From JBEKTY01 sp049515555 (GTDB lineage: Bacteria; Planctomycetota; Planctomycetia; Pirellulales; Thermoguttaceae), in the NCBI GenBank assembly GCA_049515555.1, contig JBEKTY010000003.1, positions 1-64,000 on the forward strand: DNA of 64,000 bases, read 5' to 3'. A program made the position numbers and the translations under genes. Below, piece after piece: positions 45,014 through 53,758 of the stretch; position 1 is the stretch's first letter; each line of letters opens with the position of its first letter. The notes under the pieces were generated by a model. That model saw only the letters and a list, made by a program, of their open reading frames with translations. It made no database searches and was not told where the DNA came from.

Positions 45014-47737
45014 TCACTTGGACAGGATCAGATACATAGTATCGGCGGGCAGGACGACCGTCACTTTGCCATCGGCCTGTTTGATCTCGACCGCCGCCGG
45101 CGTGGCCATGCCGTTCGCGTCCAGGAGCACCGCCTTGGTCAGCCCCGGGTTGGCGACGGTTACGGTGGCCTCGGTGTTCTCGACCTGGAACGGTGCTTTG
45201 CCCGCGGAAAGGATGCGGAAACAGTCGCTCTGTTTGCCATCGATCCGCGCCCGGGTGGGCATCGCAGTCCAGCCCGTGGGCCGGCAGGCAGTGCCGACCT
45301 GCACGAGCACTTTAGCGGACTCGCGAATCGGCCTGCCATCCAGCGGCACGACTACGATGGTAGCGTAGCTGTTGCGGCAGGCGATGTCCACGTCGGCCAG
45401 ATGCTGCGGCCCGGCGTGGTTCAGGAAGCCCGCCGCCGCCTGGGCCGTAGGCGAGTTGACGCGGTAGACGCCGCGGCCATAGTCCGTCTCGATCTGGCCG
45501 GTGATGCTCCGCACCGTCTTGTTCTGGCGGTCGATGTACTTCGCCAGGTCCACGACCTCGGTCTTGGCCGGATCGCCGTCGTACACCACGCGCACGGCGC
45601 CGACCAGGTAGGCCAGGGGATCGATCGCCGTCTTGACGCTCGAGGTCAGGGCGATGTTGCCCGTGTCGCGGTTGGGGTCCCAGCCGCTCTCTTCGGAAAT
45701 GATGGGCGTCTTTCGCTGCCAGAGGTCCTCCAGGCGGCGATGCTCGACGACCGCCGGCTTGCCGGCCTCGACGAGCCCTTGCCGGAAGATCAAGGCATTG
45801 GCCGGGAACTGGCCCAGGATCACCGGGCTATTGCCCACCCACTTGTACGATGGATTATCGCACCACAGGTTGCCGATGCCGAACCAGACCGAGATGTCCA
45901 GCCCCGTGAGCGTGGTTTGCGCCGCCACCATGAGCGGCCCTTCAGACTCGTACAGGTCGGGCGGGGTCCAAAGCATCTCGGGAAGCATGAACGTATGCCC
46001 CAGCGGCCGCTTCACGTTGATGGGCAGATTCACCGGCTCGCGGATCATCGACACGTCGGTATAGTAGTGCCCTGGCAGGATCTGCCAGCCGTCGTTGACC
46101 CCTTTGTGGTAGCCGCCGGTGTAGAAATTGCGCCCGTTGACCTCGTTGGCGCAGTCGGCCCAGTACTCCGCGTCCTGCGTCATGGTCAAGTCGGTGGTCC
46201 GCCAGTTGTTGGCGTTGATGATCTGCTTGCAGTGCAACTCCTGGCGGAAGTAGACCGCCATCTCGGAATTGAACTTGCGCATAAGCCGCGCCAGGAACTC
46301 GGTCTGGGCGGCGGCGCGCTCTTCAAAGCCAAGGTCTTTGCCATGCTTGACGCGGGCGTCACGCGTCAGGTCCCAGGCGTGCATGAGACCGGGCAGGCCC
46401 TTGTCCCACGCATCGGGCACCCAGGCCACGTGGTTCTGCCAGGCTATTCGGGCCTTCTCCAGCGCGCCGTACTTATTCTTCAGAAAATCGGCGAACAATC
46501 GCCGCAACATGATCTGCGCATCACCCTTGATGCTGGAAAAGCCCCACCACAGCAGGCTGTCCTCGTTTTGTATCTCGAGGATGGCGATCGCCGGATCTTC
46601 GCCCAGGGTCAGGCCCGTGTAAGGGTTCTTCGTCGTGTAAAGCGCCTTGAGCCACGCCTTGAGGCCCTTCTGCATCGTCGGCTCGAAGAACAGCAGTCCT
46701 TCGGGACAGGCCGTGCCGGGATCGGTCACGCCCCAGCTCTTCTGGATCTTCACCGAGACGGCCCAGTAGGGATTGATGATCGAGTAAATGCCGGCCGACT
46801 TCATGGCGGCCACCGTCTTGAAGATGTCGTCCAGGGCCTTCTCGTCCACGTCGGTGACTCTTGAGCCTTCAACTGTGCGATACAAGTTGCACCACACGCG
46901 GGCGAAATTGACGCCGCGCTTGGCCAGGAACTGCGCATCGTGTTTCCGCGCGGCCAGGTCCACCTCGGGTTGGAAACCGGGTGAGGCCGCCCAGAAACGG
47001 ATCGGCTGCCCGTCGCCGCGCACGAAGCTGTTGCCGTCGGGGCTCAGGCGGATGAAACCATGCTCGCCGGCGACTTTCTCGTTGAGGTACCGCAGGTCCA
47101 GCACGGCGGCAGGGTCGAGCTTGTCGACCCCGGGGAGGAAGTCCCACGCCTGGCCCGGTTTGAATGCGGGGATCGGCTGCGGCGATTTATCGCCCGGCTT
47201 GTACTTGCCGTTGGGCGTAAAGGCGCCCGTGGTCAGCGCGAAACAATCCATGCCGCCCCAGCGGACCTTCTCCTTCAGCCCGCCCAGGTACCAGGTGATG
47301 GTGTGCTTGCCTTGCGTCAGCTCAACGCTTCCCAGGTCGTACCAAACGGCCTGCGGGGGATAGAACGGGTTCCCGTCCGCGGCGACGGGGATCGGGTCTT
47401 TCCCCTTGTCGATCGCCACGTCTACGGTGTCCTTCGCGCCGTCCAGACGATAGGCCAGCCCCGTGCCGCCCACGGCCCGCACCCAAAGGTGATAGCGGCC
47501 GGCCTCGGGAATCTCCAGGGCGTACTCCGCGGTGCCGGTCGGCTGTTTCTCATGGGAGAAGCTGCAAATCCACTTGCCGCCGGAGAGTTCGTCGGGGTTG
47601 ACGTCGTTCAGGCCGGCGTTGTCCACGAGTTGTCGCTTGACGGCCTGCTCACCCTCGACCCAAACGAGCGGCTCCGCGGCGGTGGCCACGGCCGTCGAGC
47701 AGGCTAGTACCCCGACGAACGATAGATGTCTTAGCAC
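45014..47737 (-). CDS. Secreted clan-A-like glycoside hydrolase (paralogue 2)
   Basis: GTG 47737 with an AAAGGAGAAC site gives 907 residues and a signal peptide (LRHLSFVGVLACSTAVATAA). It is a paralogue of 20301-23021, with the same length and order: an N-terminal carbohydrate-binding beta-sandwich (LVWVEGEQA, YHLWVRAVGG), a barrel with FLAKRGVNFARVW, candidate acid/base Glu392 in LEIQNEDSLLWW, and candidate nucleophile Glu587 in FMLPEMLW. The Glu-to-Glu spacing is 195 residues here and 194 in paralogue 1. This supports one family with conserved mechanism. It is the first gene of the probable minus-strand operon with GH127, GH38 and GH42-like genes. Confidence 0.75.
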   Translation of the reverse strand: MLRHLSFVGVLACSTAVATAAEPLVWVEGEQAVKRQLVDNAGLNDVNPDELSGGKWICSFSHEKQPTGTAEYALEIPEAGRYHLWVRAVGGTGLAYRLDGAKDTVDVAIDKGKDPIPVAADGNPFYPPQAVWYDLGSVELTQGKHTITWYLGGLKEKVRWGGMDCFALTTGAFTPNGKYKPGDKSPQPIPAFKPGQAWDFLPGVDKLDPAAVLDLRYLNEKVAGEHGFIRLSPDGNSFVRGDGQPIRFWAASPGFQPEVDLAARKHDAQFLAKRGVNFARVWCNLYRTVEGSRVTDVDEKALDDIFKTVAAMKSAGIYSIINPYWAVSVKIQKSWGVTDPGTACPEGLLFFEPTMQKGLKAWLKALYTTKNPYTGLTLGEDPAIAILEIQNEDSLLWWGFSSIKGDAQIMLRRLFADFLKNKYGALEKARIAWQNHVAWVPDAWDKGLPGLMHAWDLTRDARVKHGKDLGFEERAAAQTEFLARLMRKFNSEMAVYFRQELHCKQIINANNWRTTDLTMTQDAEYWADCANEVNGRNFYTGGYHKGVNDGWQILPGHYYTDVSMIREPVNLPINVKRPLGHTFMLPEMLWTPPDLYESEGPLMVAAQTTLTGLDISVWFGIGNLWCDNPSYKWVGNSPVILGQFPANALIFRQGLVEAGKPAVVEHRRLEDLWQRKTPIISEESGWDPNRDTGNIALTSSVKTAIDPLAYLVGAVRVVYDGDPAKTEVVDLAKYIDRQNKTVRSITGQIETDYGRGVYRVNSPTAQAAAGFLNHAGPQHLADVDIACRNSYATIVVVPLDGRPIRESAKVLVQVGTACRPTGWTAMPTRARIDGKQSDCFRILSAGKAPFQVENTEATVTVANPGLTKAVLLDANGMATPAAVEIKQADGKVTVVLPADTMYLILSK

Positions 47738-48071
47738 GGCGTTCTCCTTTTGTTCTGTGCTACTTGCGGACAGGCATTACGAGATTCGAGTCTTTAGAGT
47801 TCCAAACGGCCGGCAGGGCCCCGCACAACCCAGGGCACTGTCAACCAGGTCACGCCCACTATATCATGGCCAAGTTGCAGAGCAATCATACTTTCGTATA
47901 GGTGGCCGCCTGCTGATCTCCACCAGAGGGGGTATCGCGCGGCGAGCCGTACAGCAGTCCGGCACACCAAGAGGAGAGAACGAATTGGAACTCCACGCAG
48001 CTCTCGGCTAACATGGAAGGAAGTTGTCGCGCGGAGCGTGTCCGAGCGGAGTCCCAACGGTAAATATCGGC
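47738..48071. other. Divergent promoter region between two secreted-enzyme operons
   Basis: The 334-base gap separates divergently transcribed genes. AAGGAG near 47747 (minus strand) serves the GTG at 47737. An AGGAGAGA motif near 47972 on the plus strand leads into a short open frame that stops within 25 bases. I see no conserved regulator site or RNA structure. The frame starting at 48024 is considered an upstream extension of the next gene. Confidence 0.5.
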
Positions 48072-49379
48072 ATGTATCGTAGACTGGTGTGTGGGCTGTT
48101 TGTGGCTCTGGTCGCCGCGGTCCAGACTGCTCTGGAGGCCGAGGATGGAAGGACCACCCAACCAGCCGTTGCGAAGACGGGCGACGCCGTCGATATCATG
48201 TGGCGATTCGACGGTAACGGTCGTTTTCCGGACATCCACCCGCCCGCCGAATGGTCGGACGACAGGAATATTCTCTGGAAGACGCCCGTTGAGATCGGCG
48301 GCTATTCTTCGCCGATCGTCGCCGGGGACAAGGTCTTCGTGACGGCCGAAATGGGCAGCCTCGTCTGCCTCGACGTTGCCCGCGGGAAGATCCTCTGGCA
48401 GAAGGACCTCTTCAGCAAGGACAGCCGAGACATCCCGGCCGATCTGTCCAAGAAACTTATGCGGGGCTGCGGCGGCGAGAGCAAGCAGTCTACCCCCACA
48501 CCCACCAGCAACGGCGCGCTCGTATTCTATATCAATGCCATGGGGCTCTGCGCCTGCTACGATTTGCAGGGGAACCAGCAGTGGATCCGGATCATCGAGA
48601 CGGCCGAGGACGAAGAGCACTTCACGGCCTCGCCGATTTTTCTCGGAGACCAGATCATTCTATCTTGGGGATGCCTCCTGGCCCTCAGTGCGAAAGACGG
48701 CAGAACGCTGTGGAAAGCTGCGGAGGCCAAACCCACCTTCGGCGCACCCGTGATCGCAAAGATCGGCGGCGAGGCAGTCGCCATCACGTCCGGCGGTGAT
48801 ATCGTGAGGCTGGTCGACGGCGAGATCCTCTGCTCCGGGCTGTTTGAGTCGACCTACACCACGCCCCTGGTCGAGGGCAATGTCCTTTATGTCATCGACG
48901 TCAAGGCCAGGGCGCTGCAACTGCCCGCCAAGGCCGAGAAGGGCATGCGGCTGAAAGAGCTTTGGAAGACCAGGCTCCGCGGCACGTTCATGGCCTCCCC
49001 CGGTTACCGAGACGGCCTCATTTACACGATCGACAACCAAAGGTGCCGACTCCATATCATCGACGCGAAAAACGGCGATGTCCTGACGGTCAGCCGTGCC
49101 GTGGACGATGCGACCAAGACCGAGAAGACCGTCTCGGGCGTGAAGATCGAAGGCTTGGCGGCCGCAAAGTACACCTATGCCAGCCCGGCCATTGCGGGCC
49201 GGAATGTCTTCTTCTTCGACGACGCGGGAAACACGGCCGTGCTGGAACTCGGCCGGGAGTACAAGTTGGTGCGAGTCAACAAGATCAAAGACGGTTTCGT
49301 AGGGACGCCCTTCTTCGTCAAGGATAAAATCATCATCCGCGGCAGCCAGACCGTTTACTGCATAGGAGCTAAACAATAA
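48072..49379 (+). CDS. PQQ-like beta-propeller protein, exported
   Basis: ATG 48072 (435 residues) is chosen because MYRRLVCGLFVALVAAVQTA then follows as a signal peptide. A series of blades carries the repeated W-like signature (GKILWQKDLFSKD, GRTLWKAAEAKPTFGAPVIA, NGDVLTVSRAV). No PQQ ligand or cytochrome motif is present, so it is a binding propeller of the outer-membrane assembly or quinoprotein-like family, not a confirmed dehydrogenase. It is coupled to the next propeller by a TAATG overlap (49377-49381). Both may act with the secreted hydrolases on the divergent side. Confidence 0.8.
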   Translation: MYRRLVCGLFVALVAAVQTALEAEDGRTTQPAVAKTGDAVDIMWRFDGNGRFPDIHPPAEWSDDRNILWKTPVEIGGYSSPIVAGDKVFVTAEMGSLVCLDVARGKILWQKDLFSKDSRDIPADLSKKLMRGCGGESKQSTPTPTSNGALVFYINAMGLCACYDLQGNQQWIRIIETAEDEEHFTASPIFLGDQIILSWGCLLALSAKDGRTLWKAAEAKPTFGAPVIAKIGGEAVAITSGGDIVRLVDGEILCSGLFESTYTTPLVEGNVLYVIDVKARALQLPAKAEKGMRLKELWKTRLRGTFMASPGYRDGLIYTIDNQRCRLHIIDAKNGDVLTVSRAVDDATKTEKTVSGVKIEGLAAAKYTYASPAIAGRNVFFFDDAGNTAVLELGREYKLVRVNKIKDGFVGTPFFVKDKIIIRGSQTVYCIGAKQ

Positions 49380-50860
49380 TGGGAACCAAAGGCATTTATC
49401 TCGGAACAATGTTGATCCTGTGTCTGGTGTGTGCCTCGGCGGCGGCGGGGGAGAAGGTCGCGATGAACTCGCCGGGCGCCGCGGATTGGCCCCATTGGGC
49501 AGGGCCCAAGGGCGATTGCACCACGGATGAGAAGGGATTGCTGAAGGCGTGGCCGAAGGAAGGCCCCCGCGTGCTCTGGAGAATCGCGGTGGGCACCGGC
49601 TCCAACCATCCTTCCGTTGCCGGCGACGACCTGTGCTTCGGCCAGTTGGATGGCGATTCGGAGCATGAATCCATAAAGTGCCTGGATGCCGACACCGGCA
49701 AGGAGAAATGGAGTCACACATATAATGTGCCTCCTGTCTATACCGTCGGTTGGGGCGAGCTGGGCGTGCGGGCCACGCCTACGATTACTGACCAGTACGT
49801 GTATGAAGTGGGGACCTTTGGGCATGGTTTCTGCTTTGAACGGAAGACTGGGAAGATCGTCTGGAAACACAACTTCCGGGAAGAGTCTCCCTATCTGGAC
49901 GGATCGCTGAAAGGCGACGGCAACCTGGAGTGGAAAGGCTTCAACGGCTCGCTGCTCCCCATCGGCGACAAGATCGTCGTGTTCTACTGGCAGGGCGGAA
50001 ACCCTGCCATTCCCGCCTGGGCCAAGACGGACGTGACCGACAAGATGCAGGTGTTCGCTTACGGTGCCCTCACGGGCAAGGTGCTGTGGAAGTTCCAGGA
50101 AACGTGTCCGCCCGGCAGCCGCGGTCCCGGCCTGATCACGGGCGGCGGGCTACCCATCACGTTCAACAAGGAAGACTGTATCGTGGTTCATGGCAACCGC
50201 GAGTGGAAGATCCTGCGACTGGCCGACGGCAAGCAGGTCTGGCACTGGCAGTGCTGCGGGCCCCAGGAAGCCCCCGCGTGGGCCTGTGGCGGACTCCGGC
50301 CCGTCGCCGACAAGCTCTATCTGGATAATCTAAACGGCTGGCAGACGTCTCTTGTGGAGTGCGATTTCTCCCAGGCCGATCCCAAGCCCAAAGTGCTCTG
50401 GTCGGGCAACCCGGTACATGAAGCCGTTACGCCGCCCGTGATCTTGAACGGCTATCTGTATGGCTTCTGGGCCGACAGTCGCGAAGAATCGTGGGAACTG
50501 AGCGCGAAACCAGACAAAGTCAATTTCTCGCTCCGCTGCACGGAAGTGAAAACCGGGAAACTTCAATGGTCACGGCCGGGATATTTCATGGGACTCTCCA
50601 TGAGCGCCGCCGACGGGCATGTTTACGTTCGCAGCCATCAGACCCTTACGCTGATCGAGGCCAATCCGAGCGCCTACGTGGAGAAGGGGCGGATCGAGAA
50701 GATACATAACTTGCGGAACAAGGGACCCCGCGGCGCAAAGGGCTTGCTGGATTGGAACATGCCGGTGATCGCCCGCGGACGGTTGTATATCCGAACACCC
50801 GTCGAGATCATTTGCTATGACATCAAAGACCGCGGCGCCGCCGGCGAGGCGGTGCAGTAA
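49379..50860 (+). CDS. Second PQQ-like beta-propeller protein
   Basis: The 493-residue protein starts at ATG 49379 in a TAATG overlap with the preceding propeller, so the two are probably made in fixed proportion. A signal peptide (MGTKGIYLGTMLILCLVCAS) precedes blades with ADWPHWAGPKGDCT, GKEKWSHTY, GKIVWKHNF and GKVLWKFQE. This tandem-Trp pattern is typical of planctomycete PQQ-like proteins of unknown biochemical role. Cys residues near 290 (WQCCGPQEAPAWACGG) may form a disulfide. Confidence 0.82.
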   Translation: MGTKGIYLGTMLILCLVCASAAAGEKVAMNSPGAADWPHWAGPKGDCTTDEKGLLKAWPKEGPRVLWRIAVGTGSNHPSVAGDDLCFGQLDGDSEHESIKCLDADTGKEKWSHTYNVPPVYTVGWGELGVRATPTITDQYVYEVGTFGHGFCFERKTGKIVWKHNFREESPYLDGSLKGDGNLEWKGFNGSLLPIGDKIVVFYWQGGNPAIPAWAKTDVTDKMQVFAYGALTGKVLWKFQETCPPGSRGPGLITGGGLPITFNKEDCIVVHGNREWKILRLADGKQVWHWQCCGPQEAPAWACGGLRPVADKLYLDNLNGWQTSLVECDFSQADPKPKVLWSGNPVHEAVTPPVILNGYLYGFWADSREESWELSAKPDKVNFSLRCTEVKTGKLQWSRPGYFMGLSMSAADGHVYVRSHQTLTLIEANPSAYVEKGRIEKIHNLRNKGPRGAKGLLDWNMPVIARGRLYIRTPVEIICYDIKDRGAAGEAVQ

Positions 50861-50875
50861 GGAGCGTTCGATAGT

Positions 50876-51037
50876 AACTGGAGTTCGGCAAATTAGAGTG
50901 AGGACGGCAAAAGCGGTCCCCCTCTCCCTCCGGGAGAGGGTCGGGGTGAGGGGAGCCTGCGCTCGGCACAAAGAATGGAGAAGCAGGATCCTCGCCAATT
51001 TCCCCTCACCCTAGCCCTCTCCCGGAGGGAGAAGGGA
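50876..51037. repeat. Long inverted-repeat element (family C), copy 2
   Basis: Second copy of the 162-base element at 33077. It ends with the complementary pair CCCTCTCCCTCCGGGAGAGG and CCCTCTCCCGGAGGGAGAAG. It occupies almost the whole gap between the propeller gene and the gene at 51098. Confidence 0.8.
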
Positions 51038-51097
51038 CCGGGCAATCCGCAATTCGCAGAAGTCCAGCGGTAACACAAAGCGTGGGAGGGCCCAGCG

Positions 51098-53758
51098 ATG
51101 CATCGTCCACTTCGTGCCTTGGTCTTGGCGGTAATAGTGTGCGGGCCGGTCCACCGCGCCGCGGACGGCGCAGGACCCGCAAAGAAGTATTTCGCCCACC
51201 CTGCGGTCGAGGACCGCAACGGGGTCATCGCCCCGTGGTACGGGGGACAAAACGGCCAGTGCGACTTCCGCGTCCGCATCGCGGCCGAAACGCTCAAACG
51301 CTATCCTTGGGCCGACAAAAGCCTGGCGGTCATGCCCGCGCCGCATTTCGTTTTCAACGGGCACTGGGGCATCAAACCCGACGGGACCATTCTCGTCAAC
51401 CCGAAGCTCAGCGACTGGGACAACGGCGACGTGGGCCAGCGGTCGGTGAGTCTGCTGTTCGGGCTGGCCGAGTATTATCGCTACAGCGGCGATCCGGCCG
51501 CCGTCGGGTTGGTCACGTTGACCGCAGACTACTTGCTGGATTATTGCCAAACTTCGGCCGATCACCGCTGGCCCGGCTTTCCTGTCAGCGCTCCCACAAA
51601 AGGCAAGGCTTACGGCCGGGCCGACCCGCACGGCTTTATCCAGTTGGACCTCAGCGCACAACTTGGCTCGGCCGTGCTCGCGGCCTACAAGCTGACGGGC
51701 AATCCGCGCTACCTGGATGCCGTCAAGCGGTGGGCCGATCTGCTGGCCGGGCACTGCGACTATGGCCCCGGACGGCCTCCCTGGAACCGCTACGCCAACC
51801 CCGAGGACGTGAAGTGGGACACGCGTCAGACGGCCGGCATTGCGCTCGTCTTGCAGTTCCTCGACGATTGTGTCCGCGGGGGCTATCAAGGCAAGGACGG
51901 CGCGCTAATCAGGGCCCGCGAGGCGGGGGAGAAGTACCTCCGCGACGTTATGATGCCGCAGTGGAGCCGCGATCGCACGTTCGGGCACAACTTCTGGGAC
52001 TGGGAGAATGCCACCGATACGTGCGCGGTGTCGTCTTACGCGGCGGACTACATGATGGGCCGCCGCGAGTCGTTCCCCGACTGGAAAATCGACGCGCGGA
52101 ACATCCTCACGCTGTTCCTATGCCGTTCCAGCGTCGATCCGGCGTCTGCCGGCGGCGTTTACTCCGGCGCGTGGGCCGTGCCGGAGGCCAACAATTGCTG
52201 CGGAAAATCATTGCAATATCCGACCATGGGCCTGGCGGCAACCCTCGCCCGCTATGCCCTGCTGGCCGATAGCGCCTGGGCGCGGGAGGTGGCGCGCCGG
52301 CAAGCCCTGCTGGCGACCTACGATGCCCACGAAACGGGCGTTGTGGAAGACGGCGTCGACGGCGGCCCAGTGGTGGCGGGCGACTGGTTCAATCTGGCTC
52401 ATCCCTGGCCGCTGCGCGCCACCCTGCGGCTCCTGGCCTGGCAACCGGAGGCGCTGGGGGCCGATCGCGAGAACCACATCATGCGGAGCACCACGGTGGT
52501 TTCCGCGGTGCATTACGACAAAGGCCGGATCGCGTATTCCACCGCCGGCGCCGCGGCCCCCAGCGAGGACGTGCTGCGGTTGGCATTTCAACCCCGCTCG
52601 GTTTCCGCCGGCGGCAAGCCTTTGCCGAGGCGGCAGGAACCCCTGCAACAGCTCCCCTCGCCTTCTGGGAGAGGGGCAGGGGCTGAGGGCTGGACGAACC
52701 AAAACGGCTTCACCGTCAAACCCCTGCCAAACGGCGACTGCCTTGTCACCATTCGCCATTATGGCCAAAGCGACGTGGTCGTCGAGGGCGACGACCCGCA
52801 AGAGTTGGCCCCCGCCGACCGGCTGCACTATGCGGGAACATGGTCGACGGAGGATGGCGCCGGCACATCGGGCGGAGAACTCCACGTTGCGTCGCAGGCA
52901 GGCGCACGCGTGAGCGGCGACTTCGAGGGCAATCAGGTTCGGTTGATCGGGCGGGCCGATCCCAGCGGCGGGAAGGCCGACGTGTATCTCGACGGCGTGA
53001 AGCAGCTTTGCGGCGTCGATTTCTGGTGCCCTCAAAGCCGTGCTCAGCAGGTCCTGGTTTACAACAGTGGCCTGGCCCAGGGCCGGCATCGTCTGGAGAT
53101 CGTGGCCCTGGGGACGAAGAACCCATGGTCGTCCGGCACGCGGGTCTACATCGGCGGGGTGCAGTCGTCGGCCGCGGAGGGCCGAAGTGGCTTCGGCGCG
53201 GGCGGCGGGCCGGCTGACACCCAACGCGTGGTCTTCGGCTATGTGGGCCGCAAGGACTACGTCGACTCGACCGGCGGCACATGGCGGCCCGCCACCGAAT
53301 TCATCCTGCGGCTCAAGCCCTCGGCCGACCTGGTTCCCTTGTCTTTCTGGACCGAGCCGCGGGTGCAACAGGCCGCGCTCACGCCCGACCCGGAGCTGTA
53401 TCGCTACGGAATTCACGGCCGCGACTTCACAGCGTACTTTACGGTGCTGCCCGCGCAGCCCTATCACGTAAGGCTGAAGTTCTGCCAGACCGAACAGCCC
53501 GCCAAGCCCGGCGGCTATGCGACCAACGTCGACATTTGCGGCCGCCAGGTGGTCCGCGACATGGACATTGCCGCCACGGCCGGCGGGCTGGGCCGTGCCG
53601 TTGACCTGGTCTTCAACGACATCCGGCCGGCCGGCGGCGTCGTCTCTGTCCGTCTTTGGAACGGCCATGCGGGCGAGGCGATGATCCAGGCGATCGAGGT
53701 CGGTCCGGGCCCCAGCCCGCCCGGGGCCAAGGCGGTGCAGTCTACTTCAGCTCGATGA
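51098..53758 (+). CDS. Secreted alpha/alpha-barrel hydrolase-like protein with C-terminal malectin-like domain
   Basis: The 886-residue protein has a signal peptide (MHRPLRALVLAVIVCGPVHR). Residues 60-480 form an alpha/alpha-toroid (AGIALVLQFLDDCVRGGYQG, GHNFWDWENATDTCAVSSYA), as in glycoside hydrolases and lyases, without an identified catalytic residue. A beta domain follows, then a malectin-like domain (about 680-870: FILRLKPSADLVPLSFWTEP, YHVRLKFCQTEQ), expected to bind carbohydrate. Between them (residues ~518-532) lies QLPSPSGRGAGAEG, encoded by one arm of repeat family C and probably an in-frame insertion. It converges with the next gene; their 3' ends overlap by 17 bases. Confidence 0.7.
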   Translation: MHRPLRALVLAVIVCGPVHRAADGAGPAKKYFAHPAVEDRNGVIAPWYGGQNGQCDFRVRIAAETLKRYPWADKSLAVMPAPHFVFNGHWGIKPDGTILVNPKLSDWDNGDVGQRSVSLLFGLAEYYRYSGDPAAVGLVTLTADYLLDYCQTSADHRWPGFPVSAPTKGKAYGRADPHGFIQLDLSAQLGSAVLAAYKLTGNPRYLDAVKRWADLLAGHCDYGPGRPPWNRYANPEDVKWDTRQTAGIALVLQFLDDCVRGGYQGKDGALIRAREAGEKYLRDVMMPQWSRDRTFGHNFWDWENATDTCAVSSYAADYMMGRRESFPDWKIDARNILTLFLCRSSVDPASAGGVYSGAWAVPEANNCCGKSLQYPTMGLAATLARYALLADSAWAREVARRQALLATYDAHETGVVEDGVDGGPVVAGDWFNLAHPWPLRATLRLLAWQPEALGADRENHIMRSTTVVSAVHYDKGRIAYSTAGAAAPSEDVLRLAFQPRSVSAGGKPLPRRQEPLQQLPSPSGRGAGAEGWTNQNGFTVKPLPNGDCLVTIRHYGQSDVVVEGDDPQELAPADRLHYAGTWSTEDGAGTSGGELHVASQAGARVSGDFEGNQVRLIGRADPSGGKADVYLDGVKQLCGVDFWCPQSRAQQVLVYNSGLAQGRHRLEIVALGTKNPWSSGTRVYIGGVQSSAAEGRSGFGAGGGPADTQRVVFGYVGRKDYVDSTGGTWRPATEFILRLKPSADLVPLSFWTEPRVQQAALTPDPELYRYGIHGRDFTAYFTVLPAQPYHVRLKFCQTEQPAKPGGYATNVDICGRQVVRDMDIAATAGGLGRAVDLVFNDIRPAGGVVSVRLWNGHAGEAMIQAIEVGPGPSPPGAKAVQSTSAR
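52651..52689. repeat. Family C palindrome arm inside a coding sequence
   Basis: GCTCCCCTCGCCTTCTGGGA followed by GAGGGGCAGGGGCTGAGGG corresponds to one arm of the long repeats at 33077 and 50876. Its translation is read in frame as a Pro/Ser/Gly-rich linker. Confidence 0.75.

Noticed and set aside
44867..46864. 665-residue plus-strand frame opposite paralogue 2
   Set aside because: Antisense reading of a paralogue whose match to 20301-23021 proves its strand.
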